From the NCBI RefSeq assembly GCF_900110555.1, contig NZ_FOEE01000013.1:62001-126000 (forward strand): a stretch of 64,000 nt of DNA, written 5' to 3'. This stretch comes from Trujillonella endophytica. GTDB taxonomy: Bacteria; Actinomycetota; Actinomycetes; Mycobacteriales; Geodermatophilaceae. Each line of letters starts with the position of its first letter. Positions within the stretch are counted from its first letter, which is position 1. A program made the position numbers and the translations under genes. Below, piece after piece: positions 28,090-35,571 of the stretch. The notes below the pieces were generated by a model. It was not told the origin of the DNA. It was given only the letters and a program-made list of their open reading frames with translations, and did no database searches.

Positions 28090-28782
28090 TCAGACGTCGG
28101 TGATGCGGACCCCGGCGTGCGCCTTGTACCGGCGGTTGACCGACACCAGGTTCGCGGTCAGGGCCTCGACCTGGCGGGCGTTGCGCAGCCGGCCGGCGTA
28201 GACCCCGCGCATCCCGGGGATCCGCCCGGCCAGCGCCTGCACCAGGTCGGTGGAGGCGCGGTCGTCGCCGACGACGAGCACGTCGCCGTCCAGGGTGGGC
28301 TTGGAGAGGTCCTCCAGGAGGACGGCGGAGAGGTGGTGGAACGCGCCGACCACGTGCGAGTCGGGCAGCAGCGCCGCCGCCTGCTGGGCCGCGCTCCCCT
28401 CCGGCACGTCGAGCACGTAGGCACCGAGCTCGTCGAAGCCCATCGGGTTGACGCAGTCGACGACCACCTTGCCGGCCAGCGGCTCGACCAGCTCGCGCAG
28501 CAGGTCGGCGTGCCCGCCGAAGGGCACCGCGACGATCACCAGGTCCGCCGCGCCGGCGACGTCGGCGTTCGCGCCGCCGGTCACCGAGGCCTCGTTCCCC
28601 GTCGCCGCAGCGGCGCGCTCGGCGATCTGGCCGGCCACCTCCGACGCCCGCTCGGCGTCGCGCGAGCCCAGCAGGATCCGCTGTCCCGCGGTGGCCAGGC
28701 GCACGGCCAGGCCCCGGCCCTGTGGTCCGGTACCCCCGAGCACTCCGACGACCAGTTCTTCCACGGCGCGTCCGTCCGACAC
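28090..28782 (-). CDS. npdG: NADPH-dependent F420 reductase
   Basis: A 230-residue Rossmann-fold oxidoreductase of the NpdG/Fno family, which moves hydride between NADPH and coenzyme F420. The N-terminal nucleotide-binding motif is VVGVLGGTGPQGRGLAVRLA, with the NADP phosphate-binding ILLGSRD segment. Later family motifs are VIVAVPFGGH, VVVDCVNPMGF and GAFHHLSAVLLEDL, and the C-terminal RNARQVEALTANLVSVNRRYKAHAGVRIT. The start is GTG 28782 with GAGGAGG 5 nt upstream. The nearby F420-type luciferase-like genes at 29110 and 78 are plausible users of reduced F420. The family call is confident. Confidence 0.9.
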   Translation of the reverse strand: MSDGRAVEELVVGVLGGTGPQGRGLAVRLATAGQRILLGSRDAERASEVAGQIAERAAAATGNEASVTGGANADVAGAADLVIVAVPFGGHADLLRELVEPLAGKVVVDCVNPMGFDELGAYVLDVPEGSAAQQAAALLPDSHVVGAFHHLSAVLLEDLSKPTLDGDVLVVGDDRASTDLVQALAGRIPGMRGVYAGRLRNARQVEALTANLVSVNRRYKAHAGVRITDV

Positions 28783-28840
28783 GGTGCCTCCTCGCGACCC
28801 CCGGACCGTCCGGTGTCCCGCCCCGATCATGCCTGGGCCG

Positions 28841-29023
28841 TCAGTCGCCCTCCCACCGGCGGTCCTCCTCGGTCAGCTTCTGCTCGCGCTCGGCGACCGT
28901 CTGCAGCGCGTGCTCGGCCTCCGACCGGGTCGCGAACGGGCCCAGCCGATGCCGCTCCGCGCAGCCGTCCTTGGTCTCCACCGTCTGGTGCTTGATGCAG
29001 TAGAACCACGGGCCCTCGGCCAT
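28841..29023 (-). CDS. Small conserved protein, 60 residues
   Basis: A 60-residue protein with WFYCIKHQTVETKDGCAERHRLGPFATRSEAEHAL, a short beta-beta-alpha arrangement like the SPOR-type repeats found in many small actinobacterial proteins. Two cysteines and two histidines in the first half could bind metal. The ATG at 29023 has GAGAGG upstream. A GGGTAG box about 45 nt upstream, with GGGT 16 nt before it, resembles a stress-sigma promoter. Function unknown. Confidence 0.75.
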   Translation of the reverse strand: MAEGPWFYCIKHQTVETKDGCAERHRLGPFATRSEAEHALQTVAEREQKLTEEDRRWEGD

Positions 29024-29067
29024 GGGCACCTCTCCCCGCACTGACTCGGCTCCGACGAGATGCGAAC

Positions 29068-29093
29068 CTACCCGTGCCCGGCCCCGACCACCC
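29068..29093 (-). promoter_or_regulatory. Stress-sigma-like promoter
   Basis: Minus strand GGGT-N16-GGGTAG. The actinobacterial SigB/SigF class consensus is GTTT-N13-17-GGGTAT, so the -10 matches well and the -35 poorly. It lies 44 nt before the 60-residue gene. Confidence 0.4.
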
Positions 29094-29109
29094 GAGGAGC
29101 GAAGACGAC

Positions 29110-29988
29110 GTGCCCTCGTCGCCCGAGATCGGGCTGCTGTACTTCGCGACCGACCGGTCGATGCCCCTCCTGGACGTCGCCCGCGCGGCCGCGGAGCGCG
29201 GCTTCGACTCCCTGCTCCTGCCCGAGCACACGCACATCCCCGTCTCCACGGCGTCGTCCTTCCCGCGGGGCGGCGCGGTGCCGGAGCGCTACCTGCGCAC
29301 CCTCGACCCGTACGTGGCGCTGGCCATGATGGCCGCCGAGACCGACCTGAGGATCGGGACCTGCGTCGCGCTCGTCGCCCAGCACGACCCGATCGCGCTG
29401 GCCAAGACCGTCGCGACGCTGGACCACCTGTCGGGCGGCCGCTTCACGCTCGGGGTCGGCTACGGCTGGAACGTCGACGAGCTCGCCAACCACGGCCGGG
29501 ACCCCCGACGGAGGCGGGCCATCGTGCGCGAGCACGTCGCCGCCATGCGCGCGCTGTGGCGGGACGAGCAGGCCGAGTTCCAGGGCGAGCACGTGACCCT
29601 GTCGCCCAGCTGGGCGTGGCCGAAGCCCCCGCCCGAGCGGCCGGTCCCGGTGCTGCTGGGCTGCTCCCCGACTCCCCGCGGCTACGAGTCGATCGTCGAG
29701 TGGGCCGACGGCTGGATCCCCGCCGCGCCCTCTCCGGAGCTGCTCGCCGACTGGCTCGCGACGCTGCGGGCCCAGTGGGAGCTCGCCGGACGCGACGCCG
29801 CGGGACCCGTGGTCTGGACCCTGCAGGGCCCGGCGGACGACGACACCCTCGCCCGACACCTCGACCGGTACCGGGAGCTCGGGGTGCACCAGGTGGTCCT
29901 GGACCTCCAGACCGTGCCCCGGGAGGAGCTCCTGCCGACCCTGGACCGGTACGCAGCCGTGGTGTCCGCCCACGCCGACGGGCGCTGA
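29110..29988 (+). CDS. LLM class F420-dependent oxidoreductase
   Basis: A 292-residue luciferase-like family protein. Seen are LLPEHTHIPV near residue 37, the GGRFTLGVGYGWNVDELANHG flavin/F420-site segment, PVLLGCSPTPRGYESIVEWADGWIP and a C-terminal barrel strand VHQVVLDLQT. The TIGR03619-type layout is typical of actinobacterial F420 enzymes. The GTG at 29110 is chosen with GAGGAG about 10 nt upstream; a GTG at 29074 is an in-frame alternative. It is divergent from the 60-residue gene and close to the F420 reductase at 28090. Substrate unknown. Confidence 0.85.
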   Translation: MPSSPEIGLLYFATDRSMPLLDVARAAAERGFDSLLLPEHTHIPVSTASSFPRGGAVPERYLRTLDPYVALAMMAAETDLRIGTCVALVAQHDPIALAKTVATLDHLSGGRFTLGVGYGWNVDELANHGRDPRRRRAIVREHVAAMRALWRDEQAEFQGEHVTLSPSWAWPKPPPERPVPVLLGCSPTPRGYESIVEWADGWIPAAPSPELLADWLATLRAQWELAGRDAAGPVVWTLQGPADDDTLARHLDRYRELGVHQVVLDLQTVPREELLPTLDRYAAVVSAHADGR

Positions 29989-30027
29989 CCCGCCGGCCTC
30001 CGCGCCCCCGAACGGCGCGCCGATCGG

Positions 30028-30336
30028 TTACCGCGGGCCGGAGGGCGTGAACCCGGCGAGGAGCACGAGCCGGCAGTCGGCGGCGGCACGCCGCAGGGCC
30101 GCCGCCTCCTGGTAGGAGTCCGAGGAGTACCAGGCCCGGGCCGCCTCGACCGACTCGAACTCCAGGACCACCGTCTGGGTCGCGGGCCAGTCCCCCTCCA
30201 GGACCTCCGGGTCCCGGTCGACGACGAGGACCCGGGCGCCGCTCGCCATGAGCGACGGGGCCGCCGCCCGGTTGTAGGCGTCGATGCCCTGCTGGTCGTG
30301 GATCGTCTCCGTGACGACGACGTAGCCCTTCGGCAT
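30028..30336 (-). CDS. DUF1330 domain protein
   Basis: A 102-residue ferredoxin-like (dimeric alpha/beta barrel) protein of the DUF1330 family: GYVVVTETIHDQQGIDAYNRAAAPSL, then RVLVVDRDPEVLEGDW, VVLEFESVEAARAWYSSDSYQEAAALRRAAADCRLVLLAG. Family function is not established. The ATG at 30336 has GGGAG 8 nt upstream. It converges with the oxidoreductase gene ending at 29988. Confidence 0.9.
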   Translation of the reverse strand: MPKGYVVVTETIHDQQGIDAYNRAAAPSLMASGARVLVVDRDPEVLEGDWPATQTVVLEFESVEAARAWYSSDSYQEAAALRRAAADCRLVLLAGFTPSGPR

Positions 30337-30406
30337 GGCAGCACTCCCTGTCTCCGGCGCGCGTCCGCACGCACGCCCGGGGATCATCGCCGACGGCCGA
30401 TGCCGG

Positions 30407-30730
30407 TCAGCGCGCCCCCCGCCGGTCCTCGACCGGTCCCTCGCGGTGGCCGGTGTAGTCCCACAGGCTGACGACACCGATCCCCAGCCGCACCGAGCGC
30501 AGGTCCTCGGTCAGCTGCACCGACTCGTCGAGCTGGGTGGCCTCCTCCGAGTCGGGGCCGTGGAGCGCCGCCATCTCGGCGCGGTGGGTGGGCGTGTCCC
30601 GCAGGACGTAGCGGTCGCCGTCGTCCGTCGTGACGACGACGACCGTGACCTCCTCGTTCAGGACGTACGGGTCGGTCTCCCCCGCGTCGGTCTCCCCCGG
30701 GTCGCGCTCCCGCTCCGCCGCGTCAGACAT
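30407..30730 (-). CDS. Hypothetical acidic protein, 107 residues
   Basis: An acidic protein with no recognised domain. The first 20 residues are D/E-rich; the middle VTVVVVTTDDGDRYVLRDTPTHRAEMAALHG suggests a small beta-strand core; the end reads LGIGVVSLWDYTGHREGPVED. No membrane segment. It overlaps the upstream cupin gene by 8 nt on the same strand, so it is probably translated from the same mRNA. Confidence 0.65.
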   Translation of the reverse strand: MSDAAERERDPGETDAGETDPYVLNEEVTVVVVTTDDGDRYVLRDTPTHRAEMAALHGPDSEEATQLDESVQLTEDLRSVRLGIGVVSLWDYTGHREGPVEDRRGAR

Positions 30731-31193
30731 CGACCATCACCTGGTCGTGCCGGGCGTAGAAGGCGGTCATCTCCTCCGGGCTCGGCCGGCGGCCGCTGCG
30801 GCGCAGCTCGGCCATCTCGGCGAAGAACTCCTCGCGGGCGATCCCGGGGGTGAACAGGATCAGGAAGGTCGCCGGCTCGTCGGAGTCGTTGCGGAAGCCG
30901 TGCACCCCGCGCTCGTGGGCGAGGGCGAAGTCGCCGGCCCGGCACGGCTGCCACCGGTCCCCCGCGTACAGGGTCAGCTCCCCGGCGACGACGTAGAACG
31001 ACTCGGAGAAGGTCGAGTGGACGTGCGGGTCCGCCCCCCGGGAGTGCGGGGCCAGGCGGTACTCGACGAGGCCGAACCGGCCGGCGGTGACGGCGCCGGG
31101 GGCGACCATCCGCAGGGCCGAGGAGCCGGCGTCGGTCAGGGGGTGGTCGGCGAGGGTCCGCACGTCGACGGCGCCGGGTTCCAGGTGCGTCAC
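30723..31193 (-). CDS. Cupin domain protein
   Basis: A 156-residue single-domain cupin. Motif 1 is the metal site PHVHSTFSESFYVVAGELTLYAGDRW (H-x-H, then E) and motif 2 is RAGDFALAHERGVHGFRNDSDEPATFLILF (final H). The ligand set of three histidines and one glutamate is complete, so a metal-dependent enzyme or sensor is possible. The start is GTG 31193. The downstream gene at 30730 begins inside this one, forming a two-gene operon. Substrate unknown. Confidence 0.88.
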   Translation of the reverse strand: MTHLEPGAVDVRTLADHPLTDAGSSALRMVAPGAVTAGRFGLVEYRLAPHSRGADPHVHSTFSESFYVVAGELTLYAGDRWQPCRAGDFALAHERGVHGFRNDSDEPATFLILFTPGIAREEFFAEMAELRRSGRRPSPEEMTAFYARHDQVMVDV

Positions 31194-31296
31194 GGCCCCA
31201 GCCTGACCCCGATCGGGGCGTGTTGCCCAGCCTCCCGGGTGAGGTCGTACGCCCCGGTGGGTCCGCGGGGGCCGCTCGGTGCGGCATCCTCCCCCC

Positions 31297-32463
31297 GTGA
31301 GCAGGCAGCGGGGGGACGCGCGGCAACCGGCCGGGACGACGGTCCCGTCCGGCAGGCGGGCGCCCGGGCACACCGTGGCGGCCCTGACCGTCGCCGTCCT
31401 GGTCGCCGCCGGCGCGGCGATGGGCTCGATCAACCTGCTGGTCGACGACGTGATCCGCCCCGGAGCCTCGCGCTGGATCTACGGCGCGACGATGCTGCTG
31501 CTGGGCGTGGTCGCGGCGACGCTGGCGGTGCGCCGGCGCATCGGCCGCTGGACGATCTTCGCCCTGGTGCTCCTGGGCGATCTGATCTACCTCGTCATCG
31601 CCCTGTCGGTCACCGATCCGCTGCGCTACGCGACGCCGCTGATGATGCTGTTCGCGGCGTTCGTCGCGGCCTGGTTCCTCGACGGCTGGATGCTGGTGGC
31701 GCACCTGGTGGTCACGCCGGTGATCGTCGCCGTCGCGCTCGCCGGCAGTTACGACGACGTCGCGGGCCTGCTGGTGCAGGTGTGCGTCGACGCCGGCGTG
31801 CTGGACCTGGCCGCCGCAGGCGTGTTCGTGCTGCGCCGGCGGATCGAGCGGCTCCTCGCGTCGACGCAGGAGCTGTCCCGGCGCGATCCGCTGACCGGCC
31901 TGGGCAACCGGCGCCACCTGGAGGAGCAGGCCCGCCGGGTGTGGCGGCAGTCGCGCCGTGACGGCGTGCGGGTGGCGGCGATGGTGCTCGACCTGGACCA
32001 CTTCAAGCAGCTCAACGACGCCCACGGGCACGCCGCCGGGGACGCCGTCCTGCGGTCGGTCGCTGCCGCGCTCACCGCCTCGGTCCGGCCCACGGACGTG
32101 CTGGCCCGTCTCGGCGGGGAGGAGCTCGCGGTGCTCGGCATGGTCGGCGACCCGACCGAGGCCCACCGGCTGGCCGAGCGGCTGCGCCGGGCCGTGGCCG
32201 GTGCCCGCACCGCCTCCGGGCACGTGGTGACCGCCTCGATCGGCATCGCCCTGGTCCGGCCGGCCGAGGGCGAGGACCCCGTGGACGGCCTGTGGCGGCT
32301 CCTCGACCTGGCCGACGCGGCCATGTACCAGGCCAAGCAGGGCGGCCGGGATCGCGTCGCCACGGTGCCGGCGCCGCGCCCGCCGAGCGCTCCGGCCGCG
32401 AGCGTGGTGGCGGGGACGGCGGACGAGATGGGTGGGGAGACGGCGGACGCCGGGGCCGCCTGA
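31297..32463 (+). CDS. Membrane diguanylate cyclase (GGDEF)
   Basis: A 388-residue c-di-GMP synthase. Six hydrophobic helices occupy about 28-180, followed by a GGDEF domain that begins at DPLTGLGNRR and contains the active site GGEEL (273-277). The inhibitory I-site RxxD is present as RPTD (264-267), exactly five residues before the GGEEL, so product feedback inhibition is expected. An 11-residue linker and an Ala/Gly-rich tail follow. The GTG at 31297 is preferred; a GTG at 31279 is in frame, and no strong ribosome site is seen for either. It is divergent from the cupin operon. Two further c-di-GMP proteins are at 50297 and 54005. Confidence 0.92.
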   Translation: MSRQRGDARQPAGTTVPSGRRAPGHTVAALTVAVLVAAGAAMGSINLLVDDVIRPGASRWIYGATMLLLGVVAATLAVRRRIGRWTIFALVLLGDLIYLVIALSVTDPLRYATPLMMLFAAFVAAWFLDGWMLVAHLVVTPVIVAVALAGSYDDVAGLLVQVCVDAGVLDLAAAGVFVLRRRIERLLASTQELSRRDPLTGLGNRRHLEEQARRVWRQSRRDGVRVAAMVLDLDHFKQLNDAHGHAAGDAVLRSVAAALTASVRPTDVLARLGGEELAVLGMVGDPTEAHRLAERLRRAVAGARTASGHVVTASIGIALVRPAEGEDPVDGLWRLLDLADAAMYQAKQGGRDRVATVPAPRPPSAPAASVVAGTADEMGGETADAGAA

Positions 32464-32541
32464 CGCGTCTCCCCGGGGCGTCCCTCGAGGACGGGCCGCG
32501 ACGGTGAGCGGGGCGCGTCGTTCTCTGCTTCCCTGTTTCGT

Positions 32542-33876
32542 GTGGTCCGCGTCCGCATCCCCGGGGGAACGCTCCTGGCCGGTGACCCGACGCGCACGGT
32601 GCCGCTGCCGCTGCGCGAGCAGGCCGACGTCCGGGACCGCTGGCTGACCCAGCGACTGCTGGACGTCCTGCCGGGCCTGATGGACGAGGCCGGCATCGAC
32701 CTGTGGCTGGTCGTCGGGCGCGAGAACGCCGAGGACCCCGTGCTGGGCACGATGTTGCCGGCCACCTGGTTGTCGGCCCGCCGGCGCACGATCCTCGTGC
32801 TGCACCGCAGCGACGACGGCGTCACCCCGGTGGCGGTGTCCCGCTATCCCGTGGGGCAGTTCCTGCCCGCCTGGTCCGACGACGAGGTGGCCGGGGAGTC
32901 CTACGAGCGGTCGCAGTGGACGGCGGTGCGCCGCTTCGTCGAGCAGGCGGCGCCGCGGGCCATCGGCATCGACGTCTCCCCCGCCGTGGCCGCCGCCGAC
33001 GGCCTGTCGCACTCCGACCACGGGCTGCTCGTCGAGGCGCTGGGGCCGTGGGCGGACCGGCTGGTGCCGGCCGAGCCGCTGGCGGTGCGCTGGCTGGAGA
33101 CCCGGCTGCCGGAGGAGGTGGCGGCCCTGCGCGCGCTCGATGCGCGGCTGCAGGAGGTGGTCGCGCAGGCGTTCACCCCCGCCGTCCTCCGGGTGGGCGA
33201 GACGTCGGCCGCCGACCTGGCCTGGTGGCTGCGCCAGCGCCTCGACGACCTCGGGCTGGCGCCCTGGTTCCACCCCGTGGTGGACCTGCAGCGGGCGGGG
33301 GTCGCCCCCGTCGCCGAGCGGGGCACGCTCCTGCCGGCCGTGCCCTACGACGAGCCGGTGGCCCCCGGCGACCTCGTGCACTGCGACGTCGGCGCCGCGA
33401 CCCTCGGCCTCGCCGGCGACCTGCAGCGCTCGGCGTACGTGCTGCGCGCGGGAGAGGCGGGGGTGCCCGCGGGCCTCGCCCGCGCCTTCGCCCTCGGCAC
33501 GCGACTGCAGGACCTCACGACCGCCGAGATGCGCCCGGGCCGTACCGGCGACGAGGTGCTGGCCGCCGCCCGAGCGGCCGCGATGGCCGAGGGCATCGAC
33601 GGCGAGGTGTACTCCCACCCCATCGGCGTGCACGGGCACGGCGCCGGGCCGGCCATCGGGCTGTGGGACGAGCAGGACGGCGTCCCCGGGCCGGGTGGCC
33701 ACCGGCTGCGCCCCGACACCGCGTTCGCCCTCGAACTCGCCGTGCGGGTGGCCGTGCCCGAGTGGGGCGGTCGGTGCGTGCGGGTCGGGCTCGAGGAGGG
33801 CGTCGTGCTCACCGACTCGGGCGTGGCCTACCTCGGGGACCGGCAGCGCGAGCTGCTGCTGGTCCCCGGCGGCTGA
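32542..33876 (+). CDS. M24 family metallopeptidase
   Basis: A 444-residue protein with the pita-bread fold of the M24 (aminopeptidase P/methionine aminopeptidase-like) family. The five metal ligands appear complete: two aspartates in LVHCDVGAATLGLAGDLQRSAY, a histidine in SHPIGVHGHG, and glutamates in ALELAVRVAVPEWGG and RVGLEEGVVLTDSG. The N-terminal 170 residues form a creatinase/prolidase-like domain. Substrate (X-Pro dipeptide or other) is not clear. The start at 32542 (GTG) has no clear ribosome site. It converges on the ChaB gene with a 9-bp gap. Confidence 0.85.
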   Translation: MVRVRIPGGTLLAGDPTRTVPLPLREQADVRDRWLTQRLLDVLPGLMDEAGIDLWLVVGRENAEDPVLGTMLPATWLSARRRTILVLHRSDDGVTPVAVSRYPVGQFLPAWSDDEVAGESYERSQWTAVRRFVEQAAPRAIGIDVSPAVAAADGLSHSDHGLLVEALGPWADRLVPAEPLAVRWLETRLPEEVAALRALDARLQEVVAQAFTPAVLRVGETSAADLAWWLRQRLDDLGLAPWFHPVVDLQRAGVAPVAERGTLLPAVPYDEPVAPGDLVHCDVGAATLGLAGDLQRSAYVLRAGEAGVPAGLARAFALGTRLQDLTTAEMRPGRTGDEVLAAARAAAMAEGIDGEVYSHPIGVHGHGAGPAIGLWDEQDGVPGPGGHRLRPDTAFALELAVRVAVPEWGGRCVRVGLEEGVVLTDSGVAYLGDRQRELLLVPGG

Positions 33877-33885
33877 GCGACCGGC

Positions 33886-34362
33886 CTACGTCTTCTTCGG
33901 CCTCTTCTTCGCCGACGACGGCGACGTCTTCGCGCTCTTCGTGCGCGCCTTCGCCGTCTGCCTGTCGTTGGCCTTCTGGATCGCGTCGACGAGTTCCTTC
34001 TTCTTCATCGTCGAGCGGCCGGGGACGTCGAGCTTCTTCGCCAGCGCCCGCAGGTGCTCCTTGGTGGCGTTGGCGTCGACGCCGCCCTTGGTCGGCCTCC
34101 CGGTGCCGCGGCCGCCGGCGGCCTGCGCGTCCGAGGGACCCTTCCGGCCGCCCTCCTTGGGCGCCCAGTGGTCGCCCACCTTCTCGTGGGTGTGCTTGAC
34201 CGCCGACCACGCCGTGCGGTTGGCCCGCTCCTCGTCGCCGTAGGAGTCCATGGCGGCGTCGTAGGCCTTGGCGAAGGTCCGCTGCGCCTTCCTGTCCGAC
34301 CGCTCGAGGGTGCTGGGCAGCTCGCCCTTCTTCGCGGTTCCGCTCTTCGTCGTCTTCGGCAT
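33886..34362 (-). CDS. ChaB family protein with Rho-N-like domain
   Basis: A 158-residue basic protein. Residues 12-65 match the ChaB fold (LPSTLERSDRKAQRTFAKAYDAAMDSYGDEERANRTAWSAVKH), and a C-terminal SAP/Rho-N-like helix-turn-helix (ATKEHLRALAKKLDVPGRSTMKKKELVDAIQ) is followed by a Lys-rich tail. The second domain suggests nucleic-acid binding. The ATG at 34362 is 10 nt from a GGGTAG box with GTGA 16 nt before that, a stress-sigma-like promoter with almost no leader. Stress-related expression is inferred. Confidence 0.85.
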   Translation of the reverse strand: MPKTTKSGTAKKGELPSTLERSDRKAQRTFAKAYDAAMDSYGDEERANRTAWSAVKHTHEKVGDHWAPKEGGRKGPSDAQAAGGRGTGRPTKGGVDANATKEHLRALAKKLDVPGRSTMKKKELVDAIQKANDRQTAKARTKSAKTSPSSAKKRPKKT

Positions 34363-34372
34363 GCGTCAGGGC

Positions 34373-34398
34373 CTACCCCGGCACGGGGTCCCGCTCAC
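34373..34398 (-). promoter_or_regulatory. Stress-sigma-like promoter of the ChaB gene
   Basis: Minus strand GTGA-N16-GGGTAG, ending 10 nt before the ATG at 34362. Confidence 0.45.
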
Positions 34399-34437
34399 CC
34401 GACCTGCGGCGATCTCACCCGACCGGTGGCGAGGGGG

Positions 34438-34848
34438 TCACGCGGCCTCCAGGAAGCCGCCCCAGTAGGTGCGCTCGGCATCGGTCATCGGCCGGCTGGA
34501 GTCGGTCGCGAAGTCGAAGAGCACGAGGACGGCGTCGGCGCGGATCGCGACCCCGCCGTCCTGCTCGAGCTCCTGCCGCACGGTGAGCGACGTCCGCCCC
34601 AGGCGGAGCACCCGGGTGCGCACGCACAGCCGCTCCCCAACCCGGTAGCGCAGCTGGCGCAGGTAGTCGACCTCGAGCCGGGCCAGGATGATGTCCGGAT
34701 CGCGGCCGTCCGCCGTCCCGGGGCTGCCGGCCGCCATCGCCAGCCGCGCGTCCTCCAGCGGGCCGAGCGCGCGGGCGTGGTTGACGTGGCCGTAGGAGTC
34801 GGCGTCGCCCCAGCGCAGCTGGACCTCGTGCTCGTGCCGGGCCGTCAG
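34438..34848 (-). CDS. Hotdog-fold acyl-CoA thioesterase, probable CTG start
   Basis: A thioesterase of the 4-hydroxybenzoyl-CoA thioesterase type. The ATG at 34737 would remove the catalytic N-terminus, because in-frame sequence upstream reads EHEVQLRWGDADSYGHVNHARALGPLEDARLA, including the D-x-x-x-H-V-N-H active-site segment. No ATG, GTG or TTG is in frame before the preceding gene. The only start able to include it is CTG at 34848, which overlaps the upstream stop as CTGA and has GGCGGA 6 nt before it. From there the protein has 136 residues, the normal family length. It is coupled to the upstream gene at 34845. Fold call is confident, the start codon is inferred. Confidence 0.8.
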   Translation of the reverse strand: MTARHEHEVQLRWGDADSYGHVNHARALGPLEDARLAMAAGSPGTADGRDPDIILARLEVDYLRQLRYRVGERLCVRTRVLRLGRTSLTVRQELEQDGGVAIRADAVLVLFDFATDSSRPMTDAERTYWGGFLEAA

Positions 34849-35096
34849 GGCAGGTCCGCCGTCTCCGCGGAGGTGCGGTGGCCGCCCTGGGCGTCGTCGG
34901 CGTCGGGGTGCAGCGTGCGCTCCTCGGACTCGGCGAGGATCGCCGCGGCCTGGATCTTCGGGTCCAGCTCGCCCCGGGCCGGGTCGGGGTGCCCCTCGGC
35001 GGCCACCTCCTCCGGCAGGAGCTGGGAGCGGGTCTCGACGTTGCCGTCGGTCACGTTCGCCAGGGCCTCGGGGGTGGGGTCCTTGTGGTCGGCCAC
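34845..35096 (-). CDS. Small acidic protein, 83 residues
   Basis: A hydrophilic, probably disordered protein rich in E, D, A and P (SQLLPEEVAAEGHPDPARGELDPKIQAAAILAESEERTL). Start GTG 35096 with GAGGAG 6 nt upstream. Its promoter resembles a stress-sigma type. Its stop overlaps the CTG start of the thioesterase gene. Function unknown. Confidence 0.7.
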   Translation of the reverse strand: MADHKDPTPEALANVTDGNVETRSQLLPEEVAAEGHPDPARGELDPKIQAAAILAESEERTLHPDADDAQGGHRTSAETADLP

Positions 35097-35141
35097 GTCG
35101 TTCTCCTCGGAAGTGCCGGGACGGGAGCGTTCCCCAGCCGC

Positions 35142-35166
35142 CTACCCACCGGCCCCGGGCTCACAC
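35142..35166 (-). promoter_or_regulatory. Stress-sigma-like promoter (leftward)
   Basis: Minus strand GTGT-N15-GGGTAG, 46 nt before the GTG at 35096. It is back to back with the rightward promoter at 35170, separated by 3 bp. Confidence 0.5.
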
Positions 35167-35169
35167 CCC

Positions 35170-35195
35170 GTGTCGTCCCGGTGGCGCCGGGGTAG
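35170..35195 (+). promoter_or_regulatory. Stress-sigma-like promoter (rightward)
   Basis: GTGT-N16-GGGTAG on the plus strand, ending 9 nt before the ATG at 35205, so the transcript may be leaderless or nearly so. Confidence 0.5.
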
Positions 35196-35204
35196 GCGCC
35201 TGCC

Positions 35205-35549
35205 ATGCCCCAGCACGACGAGCTGCCGATCCCCGACTACGACCACCTCCAGACGGGGGCCCTCACCTCGCGCATCCGCACCCTGGACTCCGCGGGTCTG
35301 GAGACCCTGCTGGCCTACGAGCGCGCGCACGCCAACCGGATCCAGGTCGTGAGCGCCATGCGGCACCGGCTCGCGTCGGTGAAGGCCGGCGAGAAGCCCT
35401 CCGGCGGCGACCCGGCCGCCCACGGCTCGGCCGACCCGGCGTCCACCCCCGCGGGCTCGAAGGTCTCCGCGGCGACCACGGGCCCGCCGGTCGACCCGCC
35501 CGCCCACGGCGACCTGACCAACCCGTCCCAGCCGCGTTCGGGTCGCTGA
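35205..35549 (+). CDS. Small conserved protein, possibly DUF8129-like
   Basis: A 114-residue protein. The first 60 residues (ELPIPDYDHLQTGALTSRIRTLDSAGLETLLAYERAHANRIQVVSAMRHRLASV) fit a conserved actinobacterial domain of unknown function; the rest is a disordered Gly/Pro/Ser tail. The ATG is 9 nt from a GGGTAG box. A hairpin that includes the stop codon follows. Likely a stress-induced small protein, by promoter type only. Confidence 0.75.
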   Translation: MPQHDELPIPDYDHLQTGALTSRIRTLDSAGLETLLAYERAHANRIQVVSAMRHRLASVKAGEKPSGGDPAAHGSADPASTPAGSKVSAATTGPPVDPPAHGDLTNPSQPRSGR

Positions 35550-35571
35550 GCCGCAGTGGCTCCGCGGCTCA
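35547..35571. terminator. Bidirectional terminator containing both stop codons
   Basis: tgagccgc and gcggctca pair over 8 bp around a 9-nt loop. The outer bases are the stop codons of the genes at 35205 (+) and 35569 (-). Confidence 0.55.

Noticed and set aside
34438-34737. Short thioesterase starting at the ATG at 34737
   Set aside because: It would lose the active-site segment D-S-Y-G-H-V-N-H that is in frame upstream.
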